64,000 nt of DNA, taken from assembly GCF_003105155.1 (NCBI RefSeq), contig NZ_QETK01000013.1, positions 1-64,000 on the forward strand, read 5' to 3'. Numbering within the stretch: position 1 is the first letter of the stretch; every line of letters begins with the position of its first letter. The DNA is from Pseudomonas sp. SDI (GTDB taxonomy: Bacteria; Pseudomonadota; Gammaproteobacteria; Pseudomonadales; Pseudomonadaceae). This document shows positions 33,048 to 42,822 of the stretch, piece by piece. A model generated the notes under the pieces. The model searched no databases. It was not told the DNA's origin and saw only the letters and a program-made list of their open reading frames with translations. Position numbers and translations under genes: made by a program.

Positions 33048-33551
33048 TTATTGGTGGGGGGCGAGGATCAGTTGCTCATCCTCATTGAAGAAATGCTCAT
33101 CGCAGTTGTTGCCTGTGCCACTGCGATCAACCACCAGGAAGTCATCCCGCTTTTCGATCGTCAGCACCGGGTGGTGCCAGACGCCGCGATGGTAATTAAT
33201 GCCCTGCTTGCCATTGCTGACAAAAGCACGGACCAGACCCGATACAGGTGCATCGCCAACGGGCGCGACCACGATCAGAAAGGGGTTGCCGAGCAGCGGG
33301 ATGAAAGCCTGGCTGCCCTGCGGATGGCGCTCCAGCATGCGGACGGTCAAGGGCATGTCCTGCGCGTCGGCGCGGAAGATGCTGATGATCGCCGTGTCCT
33401 CGGGCTGGGCGGTTTGTACCGTGGCCAGCTTGTGGAAGCGCATGGTCGAACCGTTGTTGATCATGAAGTGGTCGCTGCCATCGGTTTCGATCACGTCACC
33501 GAAAGGGGCGAAGGCTTCTTTGGTCAAGGGTTCAATCACTAAAGTGCGCAT
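33048..33551 (-). CDS. allA: ureidoglycolate lyase
   Basis: 167 residues, full length. MRTLVIEPLTKEAFAPFGDVIE at the start and the cupin-type core NYHRGVWHHPVL are characteristic of AllA. It splits ureidoglycolate into glyoxylate and urea, the last step of the allantoin pathway. It starts 111 bases after the uraD stop, and in known Pseudomonas loci the allantoicase gene that makes its substrate lies in this gap; here that gene is absent. Confidence 0.95.
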   Translation of the reverse strand: MRTLVIEPLTKEAFAPFGDVIETDGSDHFMINNGSTMRFHKLATVQTAQPEDTAIISIFRADAQDMPLTVRMLERHPQGSQAFIPLLGNPFLIVVAPVGDAPVSGLVRAFVSNGKQGINYHRGVWHHPVLTIEKRDDFLVVDRSGTGNNCDEHFFNEDEQLILAPHQ

Positions 33552-33662
33552 GCGGATCTCTCTTTATTCTGTTTGTTATGGACTGTCGCTATTGCGGTTG
33601 CCGTTGTGGCCCTGGGTACGCTCGCGAGCCGTACTCGGGCCAGGTGGGCCGGGCGCCAGACC

Positions 33663-34181
33663 TTAAAGTTGCAGCAGGCGGAACAGGGCAATCAGGTTGA
33701 TCTGGGCCAACGCTTCCTTGAACTCGACGTCGGTCGGGTTATGGATGCGCTTTTCGAAGGCCGCCAGGATCTGGTGCCGGTTGCTGCCTTTTACCGCCAT
33801 GATGAACGGGAACTGGAACTTGGCCTTGTAGGCATCGTTCAGTTCGGTGAACCGGCTGAACTCTTCGGCGGTGCACTGATGGATACCGGCGCCGGCCTGT
33901 TCGTTGGTGCTCGATTCGGTCAGTTCGCCCTGGATCGCCGCTTTGCCGGCGAGGTCCGGGTGAGCGTTGATCAAGGCCAGCTGGGCGGCATGATCGGCGC
34001 TGAGGAGGATGTCGCTCATGCGCTGGTGCAGGGCTTCGATCTGGTCCAGCTCGTGCAGTTGACCAAGGTCATAGGCTTTTTCGGCGACCCACGGCGAGTG
34101 CTCGTAGATGTCGGCGAAGGCTTCGACGAACGCTGCGCGGTCTAGGGTCGAAGGCTTCAGGGTGTTGAAATCGGTCATCAT
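33663..34181 (-). CDS. uraD: OHCU decarboxylase
   Basis: 172 residues. SPWVAEKAYDLG, the conserved NAHPDLAGKAA motif and FPFIMAVKG identify 2-oxo-4-hydroxy-4-carboxy-5-ureidoimidazoline decarboxylase. It converts the HIU hydrolase product to S-allantoin. It overlaps the stop of puuE by four bases, so the two are coupled. Confidence 0.96.
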   Translation of the reverse strand: MMTDFNTLKPSTLDRAAFVEAFADIYEHSPWVAEKAYDLGQLHELDQIEALHQRMSDILLSADHAAQLALINAHPDLAGKAAIQGELTESSTNEQAGAGIHQCTAEEFSRFTELNDAYKAKFQFPFIMAVKGSNRHQILAAFEKRIHNPTDVEFKEALAQINLIALFRLLQL

Positions 34182-35104
34182 GCTTTCTCGGCTGTGTAGG
34201 GATGGGTGGCATGCCAGTGACGGGCGATGTCCACACGCCGGGTGAACCAGACCTGCTCGTGGCTCTTGGCGTAATCGATGAAGCGCTTGAGCGCGGCCAG
34301 GCGCGCTGGGCGACCGATCAGGCGGCAGTGCAGGCCGATCGAGAGCATTTTTGGCGCTTCGGCACCTTCTTCGTAGAGCACGTCGAAGGCGTCCTTGAGG
34401 TACTGGAAGAACTGCTCGCCGCAGTTGAAGCCCTGAACCTGGGTGAAGCGCATGTCGTTGGTGTCCAGGGTGTAGGGGATCACCAGGTGCGGTTTGCCAG
34501 TCGGGTTGTTCGGTTCCCAGTAGGGCAGGTCGTCGTCGTAGGTGTCGCTGTCGTAGAGGAAGCCACCTTCCTCCATCACCAGGCGGCGGGTGTTCGGCCC
34601 GGTACGGCCGGTGTACCAGCCCAGCGGACGTTCGCCGGTGAGCTCGGTGAGAATGCGGATGGCTTCGAGCATGTGCTCGCGCTCCTGGTTCTCGTCCATG
34701 TACTGGTAGTCGATCCAGCGGTAGCCGTGGCTGCAGATTTCGTGGCCGGCGTCGACCATGGCGCGGATCACGTCGGGGTGACGCTGGGCGGCCATGGCGA
34801 CGGCGAAGATGGTCAGCGGCACACCGCTGTCCTTGAATAGCTTGAGCAGACGCCAGACGCCGGCGCGGCTGCCATACTCGTAGAGCGATTCCATGCTCAG
34901 GTTACGCACGCCTTGCAGCGGCTGGGCAGCGACCATTTCCGAAAGGAACGCTTCGGATTCCTTGTCGCCGTGGAGGATGTTGCGTTCGCCACCTTCCTCA
35001 TAATTGAGCACGAAAGACAAAGCGATGCGGGCATTCCCCGGCCAGCGCGGATGGGGTGGGGTATTGCCGTAACCGATCAGGTCGCGAGGATAATCAGCGC
35101 TCAC
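34178..35104 (-). CDS. puuE: allantoinase PuuE (polysaccharide-deacetylase fold)
   Basis: 308 residues from GTG 35104, preceded by AAGGAAG. The protein begins VSADYPRDLIGYGNTPPHPRWPG and contains LSFVLNYEEGGE and HEICSHGYRWIDYQYMDE, the motifs of the cofactor-independent allantoinase family. It opens allantoin to allantoate. The frame runs on to 35281 but that part lies in the divergent promoter region. Confidence 0.95.
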   Translation of the reverse strand: MSADYPRDLIGYGNTPPHPRWPGNARIALSFVLNYEEGGERNILHGDKESEAFLSEMVAAQPLQGVRNLSMESLYEYGSRAGVWRLLKLFKDSGVPLTIFAVAMAAQRHPDVIRAMVDAGHEICSHGYRWIDYQYMDENQEREHMLEAIRILTELTGERPLGWYTGRTGPNTRRLVMEEGGFLYDSDTYDDDLPYWEPNNPTGKPHLVIPYTLDTNDMRFTQVQGFNCGEQFFQYLKDAFDVLYEEGAEAPKMLSIGLHCRLIGRPARLAALKRFIDYAKSHEQVWFTRRVDIARHWHATHPYTAEKA

Positions 35105-35178
35105 TGCAGTCTTCCTTCTTGTGCGTGAAAACGGGGTGTGGAGGCGGAAGTAGTCCGTCGGCCACACTGATGGGGTGA

Positions 35179-35188
35179 TTGTATACAA
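35179..35188. promoter_or_regulatory. TTGTATACAA operator, near puuE
   Basis: A perfect 10-base palindrome, extended as ATTGTATACAAC, about 75 bases upstream of the puuE start. This form is typical of GntR (FadR/VanR-type) operators. No GntR gene is in the window. Confidence 0.55.
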
Positions 35189-35371
35189 CTTTGTTTGCGG
35201 TTTGTAAGCCTGTTTTTTCCAATTTCTTTCCGCCAGGGCGCTGGATCGGGTGTGCAAAAAACCTGCCTGATTAGTCAGCAAATGACGAATTCGTCAGCTA
35301 AACCTGTAGGTTTGCGACTGACGGCCTATAGACAGGCGGTGTGCAGCAGGCTAACAAAATCGTCAGAATTA

Positions 35372-35381
35372 TTGTGTACAA
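35372..35381. promoter_or_regulatory. TTGTGTACAA operator, near uraH
   Basis: A second site differing from the first by one base, extended as ATTGTGTACAAT, about 110 bases upstream of the uraH start. A pair of near-identical operators on either side of a divergent region suggests one regulator controls both transcripts. Confidence 0.55.
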
Positions 35382-35488
35382 TTTTTGAGAAAAATGTCTT
35401 AATAATCCGACAGCCGCCCGCTGCCGTGTTTAACCGGGGTGTGAGGCGGGAATTTTTTGCCCATAGATTTAGAAGAGGCGAGCACGCA

Positions 35489-35842
35489 ATGGGACGTTTG
35501 ACCACGCATGTACTGGATGCCGCGCATGGCTGCCCTGGCAGCTCGATCAAGGTCGAGCTGTACCGGGTCGAAGGCCAGCAACTGGAACTGGTGAACACTG
35601 CCCTGACCAATAGCGACGGCCGTTGCGACGCGCCGCTGCTGCAGGGTGACGATTACCGTAGCGGTGTGTATCAACTGCAGTTCAGTGCCGGGGATTACTA
35701 CCGTGCGCGTGGGGTGCAATTGCCGACGCCGGCGTTCCTCGATGTGGTGGTGCTGCGGTTCGGTATCAGCGAAGAGCAGGATCACTATCACGTGCCGCTG
35801 CTGATCTCGCCGTACAGCTACTCGACCTATCGCGGAAGCTAG
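35489..35842 (+). CDS. uraH: 5-hydroxyisourate hydrolase (transthyretin-like)
   Basis: 117 residues. MGRLTTHVLDAAHGCPGS at the start and SPYSYSTYRGS at the end are the diagnostic motifs of HIU hydrolase (THVLD and the terminal Y-x-G-S). It hydrolyses the PuuD product. ATG 35489 follows GAGG; the open frame to 35195 is upstream noise. It is divergent from puuE. Confidence 0.96.
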   Translation: MGRLTTHVLDAAHGCPGSSIKVELYRVEGQQLELVNTALTNSDGRCDAPLLQGDDYRSGVYQLQFSAGDYYRARGVQLPTPAFLDVVVLRFGISEEQDHYHVPLLISPYSYSTYRGS

Positions 35843-35873
35843 TGGGTCGCTAGAAGAATCTTCGTAGGTCCTT

Positions 35874-35900
35874 GCCCGCTCACACTGCGGGCCTTTTTTT
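35874..35900 (+). terminator. rho-independent terminator of uraH
   Basis: GCCCGC (35874-35879) pairs with GCGGGC (35887-35892), followed by CTTTTTTT. Confidence 0.85.
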
Positions 35901-36000
35901 GCCTGAGGTTCAGCGAGCGCGGCACTCGCTAGCGGCAAAAGCACGGCGGGAGTGGCGATGCGGCGACCCGACTCGTCCCGCGCTGAAGGTGTTGCGGTGT

Positions 36001-36723
36001 TCAGCCGAAATCAAACGCCGCCAGCTGAAACCCCTGGTCATCCACCTGCAAAGCCCAGCCCTGCCGATCCCAATCGCCGAGCACAATCCTGCGCCCAGGT
36101 GTATCGCCGATCATCAGTTTATGAATCGCCGGCCGATGGGTGTGCCCGTGCACCAGGGTCTTCACGCCAAATTGCTGCATGATCCGTGGGACTTCTTCGG
36201 GGGTAACGTCAACGATATCGTTGGCTTTCATCCGCGTTTGCGCCTTGCTTTCGCTGCGCAGCTTGCGCGCCAGCTTTTGCCGGGTGCGCAATGGCAGATG
36301 GCGCAGGATCCACAGGCTCAGCGGGTTGCGCAGATAACGGCGCAACTTCATGTAGGCCTCGTCACGGGTGCATAGGCTGTCGCCATGCATCAGCAACACC
36401 GGCTCGCCGCCGAGCTCGATCACGCTCGGATCGGTCAGCAGGGTACAGCCGGCGGCCTTGCAGAATGCCTGGCCGAGCAGGAAATCGCGGTTGCCGTGCA
36501 TCAGCAACACCCGTGTGCCGCTGTCGCTCAGCGCACGCAAGGCCTGGCAGATCGACGCCTGGAACGGCGTCATGGCGTCATCGCCGATCCAGGCCTCGAA
36601 GAAATCCCCGAGGATATACAGGGCCTCGGCGTGCCGTGCACGGCCGCCGATCAGATCAAGAAACGCCCGGGTAATGTCCGGGCGTTCTTCTTGCAGATGC
36701 AGATCGGAGATCAGCAGTATCAC
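36001..36723 (-). CDS. lpxH: UDP-2,3-diacylglucosamine diphosphatase
   Basis: 240 residues with the calcineurin-type metal motifs D-L-H (Asp7, His9), GDFFE (Asp40), GNRD (77-80), HGD (113-115) and HGHTH near 195. It cleaves UDP-diacylglucosamine to lipid X in lipid A synthesis. It overlaps the ppiB stop by four bases. Confidence 0.96.
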   Translation of the reverse strand: MILLISDLHLQEERPDITRAFLDLIGGRARHAEALYILGDFFEAWIGDDAMTPFQASICQALRALSDSGTRVLLMHGNRDFLLGQAFCKAAGCTLLTDPSVIELGGEPVLLMHGDSLCTRDEAYMKLRRYLRNPLSLWILRHLPLRTRQKLARKLRSESKAQTRMKANDIVDVTPEEVPRIMQQFGVKTLVHGHTHRPAIHKLMIGDTPGRRIVLGDWDRQGWALQVDDQGFQLAAFDFG

Positions 36724-37220
36724 TCAATGATCTCGGCTTTCTCGATGATCACGTCGTCTTTCGGCACGTCCTGGTGACCGGACTTGGAGCCGGTGGCAAC
36801 GGCTTCGATCTTGTCGACGATATCCTGACCTTCAGTCACTTCGCCGAACACCGCGTAGCCCCAGCCCTGCACATTCTTGCCGCTGTGGTTGAGGAAGTCG
36901 TTGTTCGAGGCGTTGATGAAGAACTGCGCGGAGGCCGAGTGCGGCTCCATGGTCCGGGCCATGGCAATGCTGTACTTGGTGTTCTTCAGGCCGTTATCGG
37001 CTTCGTTCTGGATGCTGGCGCGGGTTTTCTTCTGGCTCATGCCTGGTTCGAAACCGCCGCCCTGGATCATGAAGCCCTTGATCACACGGTGGAACACGGT
37101 GTTGTCGTAATGACCTTCCTTCACGTACTGCACGAAGTTGGCCACGGTTTGCGGGGCTTTTTCGGCATCCAGTTTCAGGACGATGTCGCCGTGGTTGGTG
37201 CTCAGTTTGACTTTGGACAT
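36720..37220 (-). CDS. ppiB: peptidyl-prolyl cis-trans isomerase B (cyclophilin)
   Basis: 166 residues from ATG 37220 ([18 protein letters not shown]). The cyclophilin core has [30 protein letters not shown] and [11 protein letters not shown]. There is no signal peptide, so it is the cytoplasmic form. It is translationally coupled to lpxH. Confidence 0.96.
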   Translation of the reverse strand: MSKVKLSTNHGDIVLKLDAEKAPQTVANFVQYVKEGHYDNTVFHRVIKGFMIQGGGFEPGMSQKKTRASIQNEADNGLKNTKYSIAMARTMEPHSASAQFFINASNNDFLNHSGKNVQGWGYAVFGEVTEGQDIVDKIEAVATGSKSGHQDVPKDDVIIEKAEIIE

Positions 37221-37260
37221 GCTGTAATTCGCTCTATTCGGGGTTTTTGCGCGGGGTAGC

Positions 37261-37339
37261 ATCAAGCTTCAAGTGCCAAGCTGCAAGAAAAAGCGCGATG
37301 CGTTCGTCTTGAAGCTTGCAGCTTATAGCTTGCAGCTGC
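37261..37339. repeat. AAGCTTGCAGCTT-type repeat, copy 2
   Basis: ATCAAGCTTCAAGTGCCAAG and TGAAGCTTGCAGCTTATAGC form arms like those at 31566-31660. It lies between the divergent ppiB and glnS genes, just upstream of both starts, so it may affect their leaders. Confidence 0.75.
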
Positions 37340-37433
37340 TATTTGCCCTGTCGGCAGCTCGACCGCTTCGGCTATGATAAGCGCTTTGTTTCAGTCGGCC
37401 TACCCGGGCCGAGCACCCGTATTCAAGGATCCT

Positions 37434-39137
37434 ATGAGCAAGCCCACTGCCGACACCGCTCCCAACGCCGCTGCCAAAGGCGCGCCCGCCGTCCCCGTGA
37501 ACTTCCTGCGCCCGATCGTGCAGGCCGACCTGGATTCGGGCAAGCACAGCAGTATCGTCACCCGTTTCCCGCCCGAGCCCAACGGTTACCTGCACATCGG
37601 CCATGCCAAGTCGATCTGTGTGAACTTCGGCCTGGCCCAGGAATTCGGCGGTGCCTGTCACCTGCGTTTCGATGATACCAACCCGGCCAAAGAGGACCAG
37701 GAGTACATTGATGCGATCCAGAGCGACATCAAGTGGCTGGGCTTCGAGTGGACCGGCCCGGTGCGCTATGCCTCGCAATACTTCGATCAACTGCACGCCT
37801 GGGCCATCGACCTGATCAAGTCGGGCAACGCCTACGTCTGCGACCTGACCCCGGAGCAAGCCAAGGAATACCGCGGCAACCTGACCGAGCCAGGCAAGAA
37901 CAGCCCGTTCCGCGAGCGTTCGGTAGCAGAAAGCCTCGACCTGTTCGCACGCATGAAAGCTGGCGAATTCAAGGACGGTGAGCGGGTGCTGCGCGCCAAG
38001 ATCGACATGGCCTCGCCGAACATGAACCTGCGCGATCCGATCCTCTACCGCATCCGCCATGCCCACCATCACCAGACCGGCGACACCTGGTGCATCTACC
38101 CGAACTACGACTTCACTCACGGTCAGTCGGACGCCATCGAAGGTATCACCCATTCGATCTGCACCCTTGAGTTCGAAGGTCATCGCCCGCTGTACGAGTG
38201 GTTCCTCGAGCACCTGCCAGTGCCGGCCACGCCGCGCCAGTACGAATTCAGCCGGCTCAACCTGAACTACACCATCACCAGCAAGCGCAAGCTCAAGCAA
38301 CTGGTCGATGAGCAGCACGTCAGCGGCTGGGACGATCCGCGCATGTCGACCCTGTCCGGGTTCCGCCGTCGCGGCTACACCCCGGCATCGATCCGCAATT
38401 TCTGCGAAATGATCGGCACCAACCGTTCCGACGGCGTGGTCGACATGGCCATGCTCGAATTCAGCATTCGCGACGACCTCGACCGCACCGCGCCACGCGC
38501 CATGTGCGTACTGCGCCCGCTGAAAGTGGTCATCACCAACTACCCGCAAGATCAGGTCGAGAACCTCGAACTGCCGCGCCATCCGAAAGAAGACATGGGC
38601 GTGCGCGTGCTGCCCTTCGCCCGCGAGATCTACATCGACCGCGACGACTTCATGGAAGCGCCGCCGAAGGGCTACAAGCGCCTGGAACCCGCCGGTGAAG
38701 TGCGTCTGCGCGGCAGCTACGTGATCCGTGCCGACGAAGCGATCAAGGACGCCGACGGCAACATCGTCGAGCTGCGCTGCTCGTACGACCCGGACACCCT
38801 CGGCAAGAACCCCGAGGGTCGCAAGGTCAAGGGCGTTATCCACTGGGTACCGGCTGCGGCCAGCGTCGAATGCGAAGTGCGTCTGTACGACCGCCTGTTC
38901 CGGTCGGCCAACCCGGAGAAAACCGAAGAGGGCGGCAGCTTCCTGGACAACATCAATCCCGATTCGCTGCAGGTGCTGAGCGGTTGTCGTGCGGAACCTT
39001 CGCTGGGCCAGGCCCAACCAGAAGACCGCTTCCAGTTCGAGCGCGAAGGTTACTTCTGCGCCGACCTGAAAGACTCCCAGCCGGGTCGCCCGGTGTTCAA
39101 CCGCACCGTGACCCTGCGCGATTCGTGGGGCAGCTAA
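37434..39137 (+). CDS. glnS: glutaminyl-tRNA synthetase
   Basis: 567 residues. Class I motifs are [10 protein letters not shown] (HIGH box) and ITSKRKL (KMSKS equivalent), with the GlnRS-specific FRFDDTNP-type segment and C-terminal anticodon-binding barrels. ATG 37434 is chosen because [10 protein letters not shown] matches a short N-terminal extension of Pseudomonas GlnRS. It is followed nine bases later by cysS. Confidence 0.97.
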   Translation: MSKPTADTAPNAAAKGAPAVPVNFLRPIVQADLDSGKHSSIVTRFPPEPNGYLHIGHAKSICVNFGLAQEFGGACHLRFDDTNPAKEDQEYIDAIQSDIKWLGFEWTGPVRYASQYFDQLHAWAIDLIKSGNAYVCDLTPEQAKEYRGNLTEPGKNSPFRERSVAESLDLFARMKAGEFKDGERVLRAKIDMASPNMNLRDPILYRIRHAHHHQTGDTWCIYPNYDFTHGQSDAIEGITHSICTLEFEGHRPLYEWFLEHLPVPATPRQYEFSRLNLNYTITSKRKLKQLVDEQHVSGWDDPRMSTLSGFRRRGYTPASIRNFCEMIGTNRSDGVVDMAMLEFSIRDDLDRTAPRAMCVLRPLKVVITNYPQDQVENLELPRHPKEDMGVRVLPFAREIYIDRDDFMEAPPKGYKRLEPAGEVRLRGSYVIRADEAIKDADGNIVELRCSYDPDTLGKNPEGRKVKGVIHWVPAAASVECEVRLYDRLFRSANPEKTEEGGSFLDNINPDSLQVLSGCRAEPSLGQAQPEDRFQFEREGYFCADLKDSQPGRPVFNRTVTLRDSWGS

Positions 39138-39146
39138 GGAATCCTC

Positions 39147-40529
39147 GTGCTTAACATCTACAACACGCTGAGCAAGACCAAGGAAGTCTTCACGCCATTG
39201 GAAGGCAACAAGGTGCGCATGTACGTCTGCGGCATGACCGTGTACGACTTCTGCCACCTTGGGCATGGCCGCAGCATGGTCGCCTTCGACCTGGTCACGC
39301 GCTGGCTGCGTTACAGCGGCTACGACCTGACCTATGTGCGCAACATCACCGACATCGACGACAAGATCATCAATCGCGCCAACGACAACGGCGAGTCGTT
39401 CGACGCGCTGACTGCGCGGATGATCGACGCCATGCATGAAGACGAGCGCCGGCTGAACATCCTGCCGCCGGATCAGGAGCCACGTGCCACCGATCATATC
39501 GCCGGCATGCACGCGATGATCCAGACCCTGATCGACAAGGGCTACGCCTACGCGCCTGGGAATGGCGACGTGTACTACCGAGTGGGCAAGTTCGTCGGTT
39601 ACGGCAAGCTGTCGCGCAAGAAAATCGAAGACCTGCGCATCGGTGCGCGGATCGAGGTCGACGAAGCCAAGCAGGACCCACTGGACTTCGTCCTATGGAA
39701 AGCCGTCAAGCCGGGCGAGCCGAGCTGGGAGTCGCCGTGGGGGCCAGGGCGTCCGGGCTGGCACATCGAGTGCTCGGTGATGTCGACCTGCTGCCTGGGC
39801 GAGAGCTTCGACATTCATGGTGGTGGTAACGACCTGGAGTTCCCGCACCACGAGAACGAGATCGCCCAGAGCGAAGCGGCGACCGGCAAGCAGTACGCCA
39901 AGTCGTGGATGCACTGCGGGATGATCCGCATCAATGGCGAGAAGATGTCGAAGTCGTTGAACAACTTCTTCACCATTCGCGACGTGCTCGACAAGTATCA
40001 CCCGGAAGTGGTGCGCTACCTGCTGGTATCGAGTCACTACCGCAGCTCGATCAACTACTCCGAAGACAGCCTGCGCGAGTCGAAAGGTGCGCTGGAGCGC
40101 TTCTATCACGCCTTGCGGGGGCTGCCACGGGTGGCGGCGAGCGGCGGCGAGGAGTATGTCGAGCGCTTTACCGTAGCGATGAACGACGACTTCGGTACGC
40201 CGGAAGCCTGCGCCGTGCTGTTCGACCTGGTGCGTGAAATCAACCGTCTGCGTGAGGCCGAGCCTGAGGTAGCGGCCGGTCTGGCCGGGCGTCTGCGCGA
40301 GCTGGGCGAGTTGCTTGGGGTGTTGCAACTGGACGCCGACGACTTCCTGCGTGCCGGTGCCGAAGGCAAGGTCGACGCGGCCGCAGTGGAAGCCTTGATC
40401 CAGGCGCGCCTGCAGGCGCGGGCCGACAAGAACTGGGCAGAATCCGACCGGATCCGCGACCAGATCACCGCCATGGGCGTGGTGCTGGAAGACGGTAAGG
40501 GCGGTACCACCTGGCGTCTGGCCGACTGA
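39147..40529 (+). CDS. cysS: cysteinyl-tRNA synthetase
   Basis: 460 residues from GTG 39147, which has AAGGA six bases upstream. [14 protein letters not shown] opens the protein. [18 protein letters not shown] holds the zinc cysteine and HIGH box, and [10 protein letters not shown] the KMSKS box. It ends at the conserved GTTWRLAD. It shares an operon with glnS. Confidence 0.97.
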   Translation: MLNIYNTLSKTKEVFTPLEGNKVRMYVCGMTVYDFCHLGHGRSMVAFDLVTRWLRYSGYDLTYVRNITDIDDKIINRANDNGESFDALTARMIDAMHEDERRLNILPPDQEPRATDHIAGMHAMIQTLIDKGYAYAPGNGDVYYRVGKFVGYGKLSRKKIEDLRIGARIEVDEAKQDPLDFVLWKAVKPGEPSWESPWGPGRPGWHIECSVMSTCCLGESFDIHGGGNDLEFPHHENEIAQSEAATGKQYAKSWMHCGMIRINGEKMSKSLNNFFTIRDVLDKYHPEVVRYLLVSSHYRSSINYSEDSLRESKGALERFYHALRGLPRVAASGGEEYVERFTVAMNDDFGTPEACAVLFDLVREINRLREAEPEVAAGLAGRLRELGELLGVLQLDADDFLRAGAEGKVDAAAVEALIQARLQARADKNWAESDRIRDQITAMGVVLEDGKGGTTWRLAD

Positions 40530-40544
40530 TCGGCGTCGACTTCG

Positions 40545-40612
40545 TCGCTGGGCTAGCCCGCTCCCCCAGGTACCCTCGGTGCTTTTGTGGGAGCGGGCTA
40601 GTCCCGCGATGA
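40545..40612. repeat. REP pair between cysS and the sensor kinase gene
   Basis: GGCTAGCCCGCTCCC (40551-40565) is mirrored by GGGAGCGGGCTAGTCC (40589-40604) and runs on as CGCGATGAGG. It overlaps the last codons and the stop of the sensor kinase gene, which ends at 40598. Confidence 0.85.
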
Positions 40613-41986
40613 GGCTCGGCAGTGCAACACCAGTTTCGCCCCACCCAGCTCTCCAGTGCCCACCTCCAGCTTGAACCCATGCAGGTCGACGATCGCCGCA
40701 ACGATCGACAGGCCCAGGCCGAATCCGGCATGCCGATGGCCTTCATCGCTGCGATAGAACCGGCGTAACACCGTCTCGCGCTCCGACTCGGGAATCCCTG
40801 GCCCGCTGTCCTGCACCTCGACATGCAGGCCCTGGGCGTCTTCGCTCGCCCGCATCAGCACCTGGCCACCGGCCGGGGTGAACTTGATCGCATTGCCCAG
40901 CAGGTTGGCGAACGCCTCGAACAGCAGCTCGCGGTCGCCATTGAGCGGCGGCAGGTGGTTCGGCAACTGCAATGTCAGCTGGATTTCGCCGTCTTCGGCC
41001 AGTGGCAGGTAAAAATCGTACAGCTCGCTCAGCAAGGCATGCGGATCAAGTTCGACGAAGCCGGCGCGGCGCTGGCGGTCCTCCAGCTCGCTGATGCGCA
41101 GCAGGCCGCGAAAGCGCGCCATCAGTGTATCGGTCTCGGCAATGGCCTGGTCCAGGTGCTCGGCCTGCGGCGAGTTATCACCGGCCTGCTGGCGGATCCG
41201 GTACAACTGCGCGCGCAGCCGGGTCAGCGGCGTGCGCAGGTCATGGGCGATGTTGTCGCAGACGCCCTTGACCTCGTGCATCAGCCGTTCGATGCGATCG
41301 AGCATGGCGTTGACGATGGCCGCGAGCATGTCCAGCTCGTCGCGGCGCTGCGACAGTGGCAGGCGGTGGGTCAGGTCGCCGGCGACGATCAGCTCGGCAC
41401 TGGCCTGGATCGCGCGAATCCGCTTCAGCGGCCGGCGGCGCAGCAGGTACCAACCGGCGATCCCCGGAATGATCGTCAGCGACAGCCCCCAGAGCAGTGC
41501 ATGCAGGATGATCCGTGTCACCACGAACAGCGAGCCGTTGTCGCGTACCAGCACCAGCCAGCGGCCGTCTTTGACCTTCAAGGCCACCGCGTCGCAGCTG
41601 TCGCGCGGCATTCGTGGGGCGTCGGCGTCCAGGCAGCGGCTCAGTTCGTGGATCTTGCCATCCAGGCCGAGTTCCGCCGGAATCTGCCGCACCTGTCCGC
41701 CGAGCGGGTTGAACTGTGCATCGAACAGGCCGTAGGCGTCGAAGCTGCGCTCCTCGAAGGCTTGGCTGGCGATCAGCGCGTCGTCGAGCTGTTTGCCGCT
41801 CATGTGCGCGAACAGGTGCTGGCGCTGCAGCAGGGAATGCCGGGTCAGTTTGTTCAGGTAGCCGGACACCTCGAAGTACAGCACCCCCATGAGGATGCTG
41901 CTCCAGGCCACGAAGAGGAAACTGTACAGCGCCAGCAGGCGGCTGGTGGAGGAGCTCCAACCTTTAGACGGGTTCGGCAATGGCAT
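40598..41986 (-). CDS. two-component sensor histidine kinase
   Basis: 462 residues: a membrane helix at about 15-38, a periplasmic sensor of about 110 residues, a second helix near 160-182 and a HAMP domain. The phospho-acceptor motif is NIAHDLRTPLTRL, and the ATPase motifs are LLGNAIKFTP, DSGPGI and GFGLGLSI. It overlaps the response regulator gene by 23 bases. The signal is unknown. Its last five residues (ASSRD) and stop codon are encoded by a REP element. Confidence 0.93.
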   Translation of the reverse strand: MPLPNPSKGWSSSTSRLLALYSFLFVAWSSILMGVLYFEVSGYLNKLTRHSLLQRQHLFAHMSGKQLDDALIASQAFEERSFDAYGLFDAQFNPLGGQVRQIPAELGLDGKIHELSRCLDADAPRMPRDSCDAVALKVKDGRWLVLVRDNGSLFVVTRIILHALLWGLSLTIIPGIAGWYLLRRRPLKRIRAIQASAELIVAGDLTHRLPLSQRRDELDMLAAIVNAMLDRIERLMHEVKGVCDNIAHDLRTPLTRLRAQLYRIRQQAGDNSPQAEHLDQAIAETDTLMARFRGLLRISELEDRQRRAGFVELDPHALLSELYDFYLPLAEDGEIQLTLQLPNHLPPLNGDRELLFEAFANLLGNAIKFTPAGGQVLMRASEDAQGLHVEVQDSGPGIPESERETVLRRFYRSDEGHRHAGFGLGLSIVAAIVDLHGFKLEVGTGELGGAKLVLHCRASSRD

Positions 41987-42644
41987 AGCCGGAGCCTCGC
42001 ACGGTGCGAATCAGCGGCGTTTGCCCGGCGGCGTCGATCTTTTTGCGCAAGCGTCCGATGTGTACGTCGATCAGGTTGGTGCCAGGGTCGAAGTGATAGC
42101 CCCAGACTTCCTCGAAAATCATCATCCGGGTGATGACCTGGCCGGCATGACGCATGAGGAATTCCAGCAGCTTGTACTCGGTCGGCAGCAGGTTGAGGGT
42201 TTGCTCGCCGCGCTTGGCTTCATGACTGATCAGGTCCAGTTCGAGGTCGGCGACCTGCAGCCGGGTCTGTGCCATCGGCACGCTGTTGCGGCGCAGCAAG
42301 ACCTCGACGCGGGCGGCCATTTCGTCGGAGGCGAACGGCTTGGTCAGGTAGTCGTCGCCACCGGCACGCAGGCCGCGTACGCGTTCGTCGACGTCGGAAA
42401 GGGCGCTGATCATCAGGATCGGCGTGGCGATCTTCAGGTTGCGCAGCGTGGTTACGATGGTCAGGCCGTCCACTTCGGGCAGCATGCGGTCGAGGGTGAT
42501 CAGGTCATAACCGCCGGCAATGGCCTTGGCCAGGCCCTCACGGCCGTTGTCGACCCAGTCGACATCGAGACCATGGCTGGAGAGTTCGGCAACGATTTCC
42601 TGGCCGGTGACGGCATCGTCTTCGATAGTCAGTACGCGGAGCAT
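41964..42644 (-). CDS. OmpR-family response regulator
   Basis: 226 residues from ATG 42644 (MLRVLTIEDD). The receiver domain has acidic pocket residues near 8-10, phospho-acceptor Asp52 (TLDRMLP) and the switch lysine in LTKPF. A winged-helix DNA-binding domain ends with VRGSGYAIAEPV. It is transcribed ahead of its kinase. Divergence from known copper or envelope-stress regulators cannot be judged from sequence reading alone. Confidence 0.94.
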   Translation of the reverse strand: MLRVLTIEDDAVTGQEIVAELSSHGLDVDWVDNGREGLAKAIAGGYDLITLDRMLPEVDGLTIVTTLRNLKIATPILMISALSDVDERVRGLRAGGDDYLTKPFASDEMAARVEVLLRRNSVPMAQTRLQVADLELDLISHEAKRGEQTLNLLPTEYKLLEFLMRHAGQVITRMMIFEEVWGYHFDPGTNLIDVHIGRLRKKIDAAGQTPLIRTVRGSGYAIAEPV

Positions 42645-42745
42645 GCTTTTACCCGGGCGGAGATTGAGAACCTGATTGTGCCAAAGAATAGGCGGTGGCC
42701 GGGTTAAAGAAAAATTCATCTAGGGGAGGGGCTGTGTTGCAGCCC

Positions 42746-42818
42746 AATCGCGGCACGAGCCCGCTCCGACAGAGCACATCGGTGTCTTTGTGGGAGCGGG
42801 TTTGTTCCGCGATAAGGG
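42746..42818. repeat. REP pair between ilvE and the response regulator gene
   Basis: AATCGCGGCACGAGCCCGCTCC (abridged; from about 42746) is mirrored by GTGGGAGCGGGTTTGTTCCGCGAT ending near 42816, just after the ilvE stop at 42823. It probably protects or ends the ilvE transcript. Confidence 0.8.
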
Positions 42819-42822
42819 TAAA

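Larger units (their letters stand above)
35105..35488. other. divergent promoter region of puuE and uraH
   Basis: About 380 AT-rich bases with no gene. It contains two related palindromes (35179-35188 and 35372-35381) and several A/T runs suited to promoters on both strands. Confidence 0.6.

Noticed and set aside
37323..39512. 729-codon minus-strand frame opposite glnS and cysS
   Set aside because: It is fully antisense to two housekeeping genes with clear motifs; no start signal or domain was recognised.
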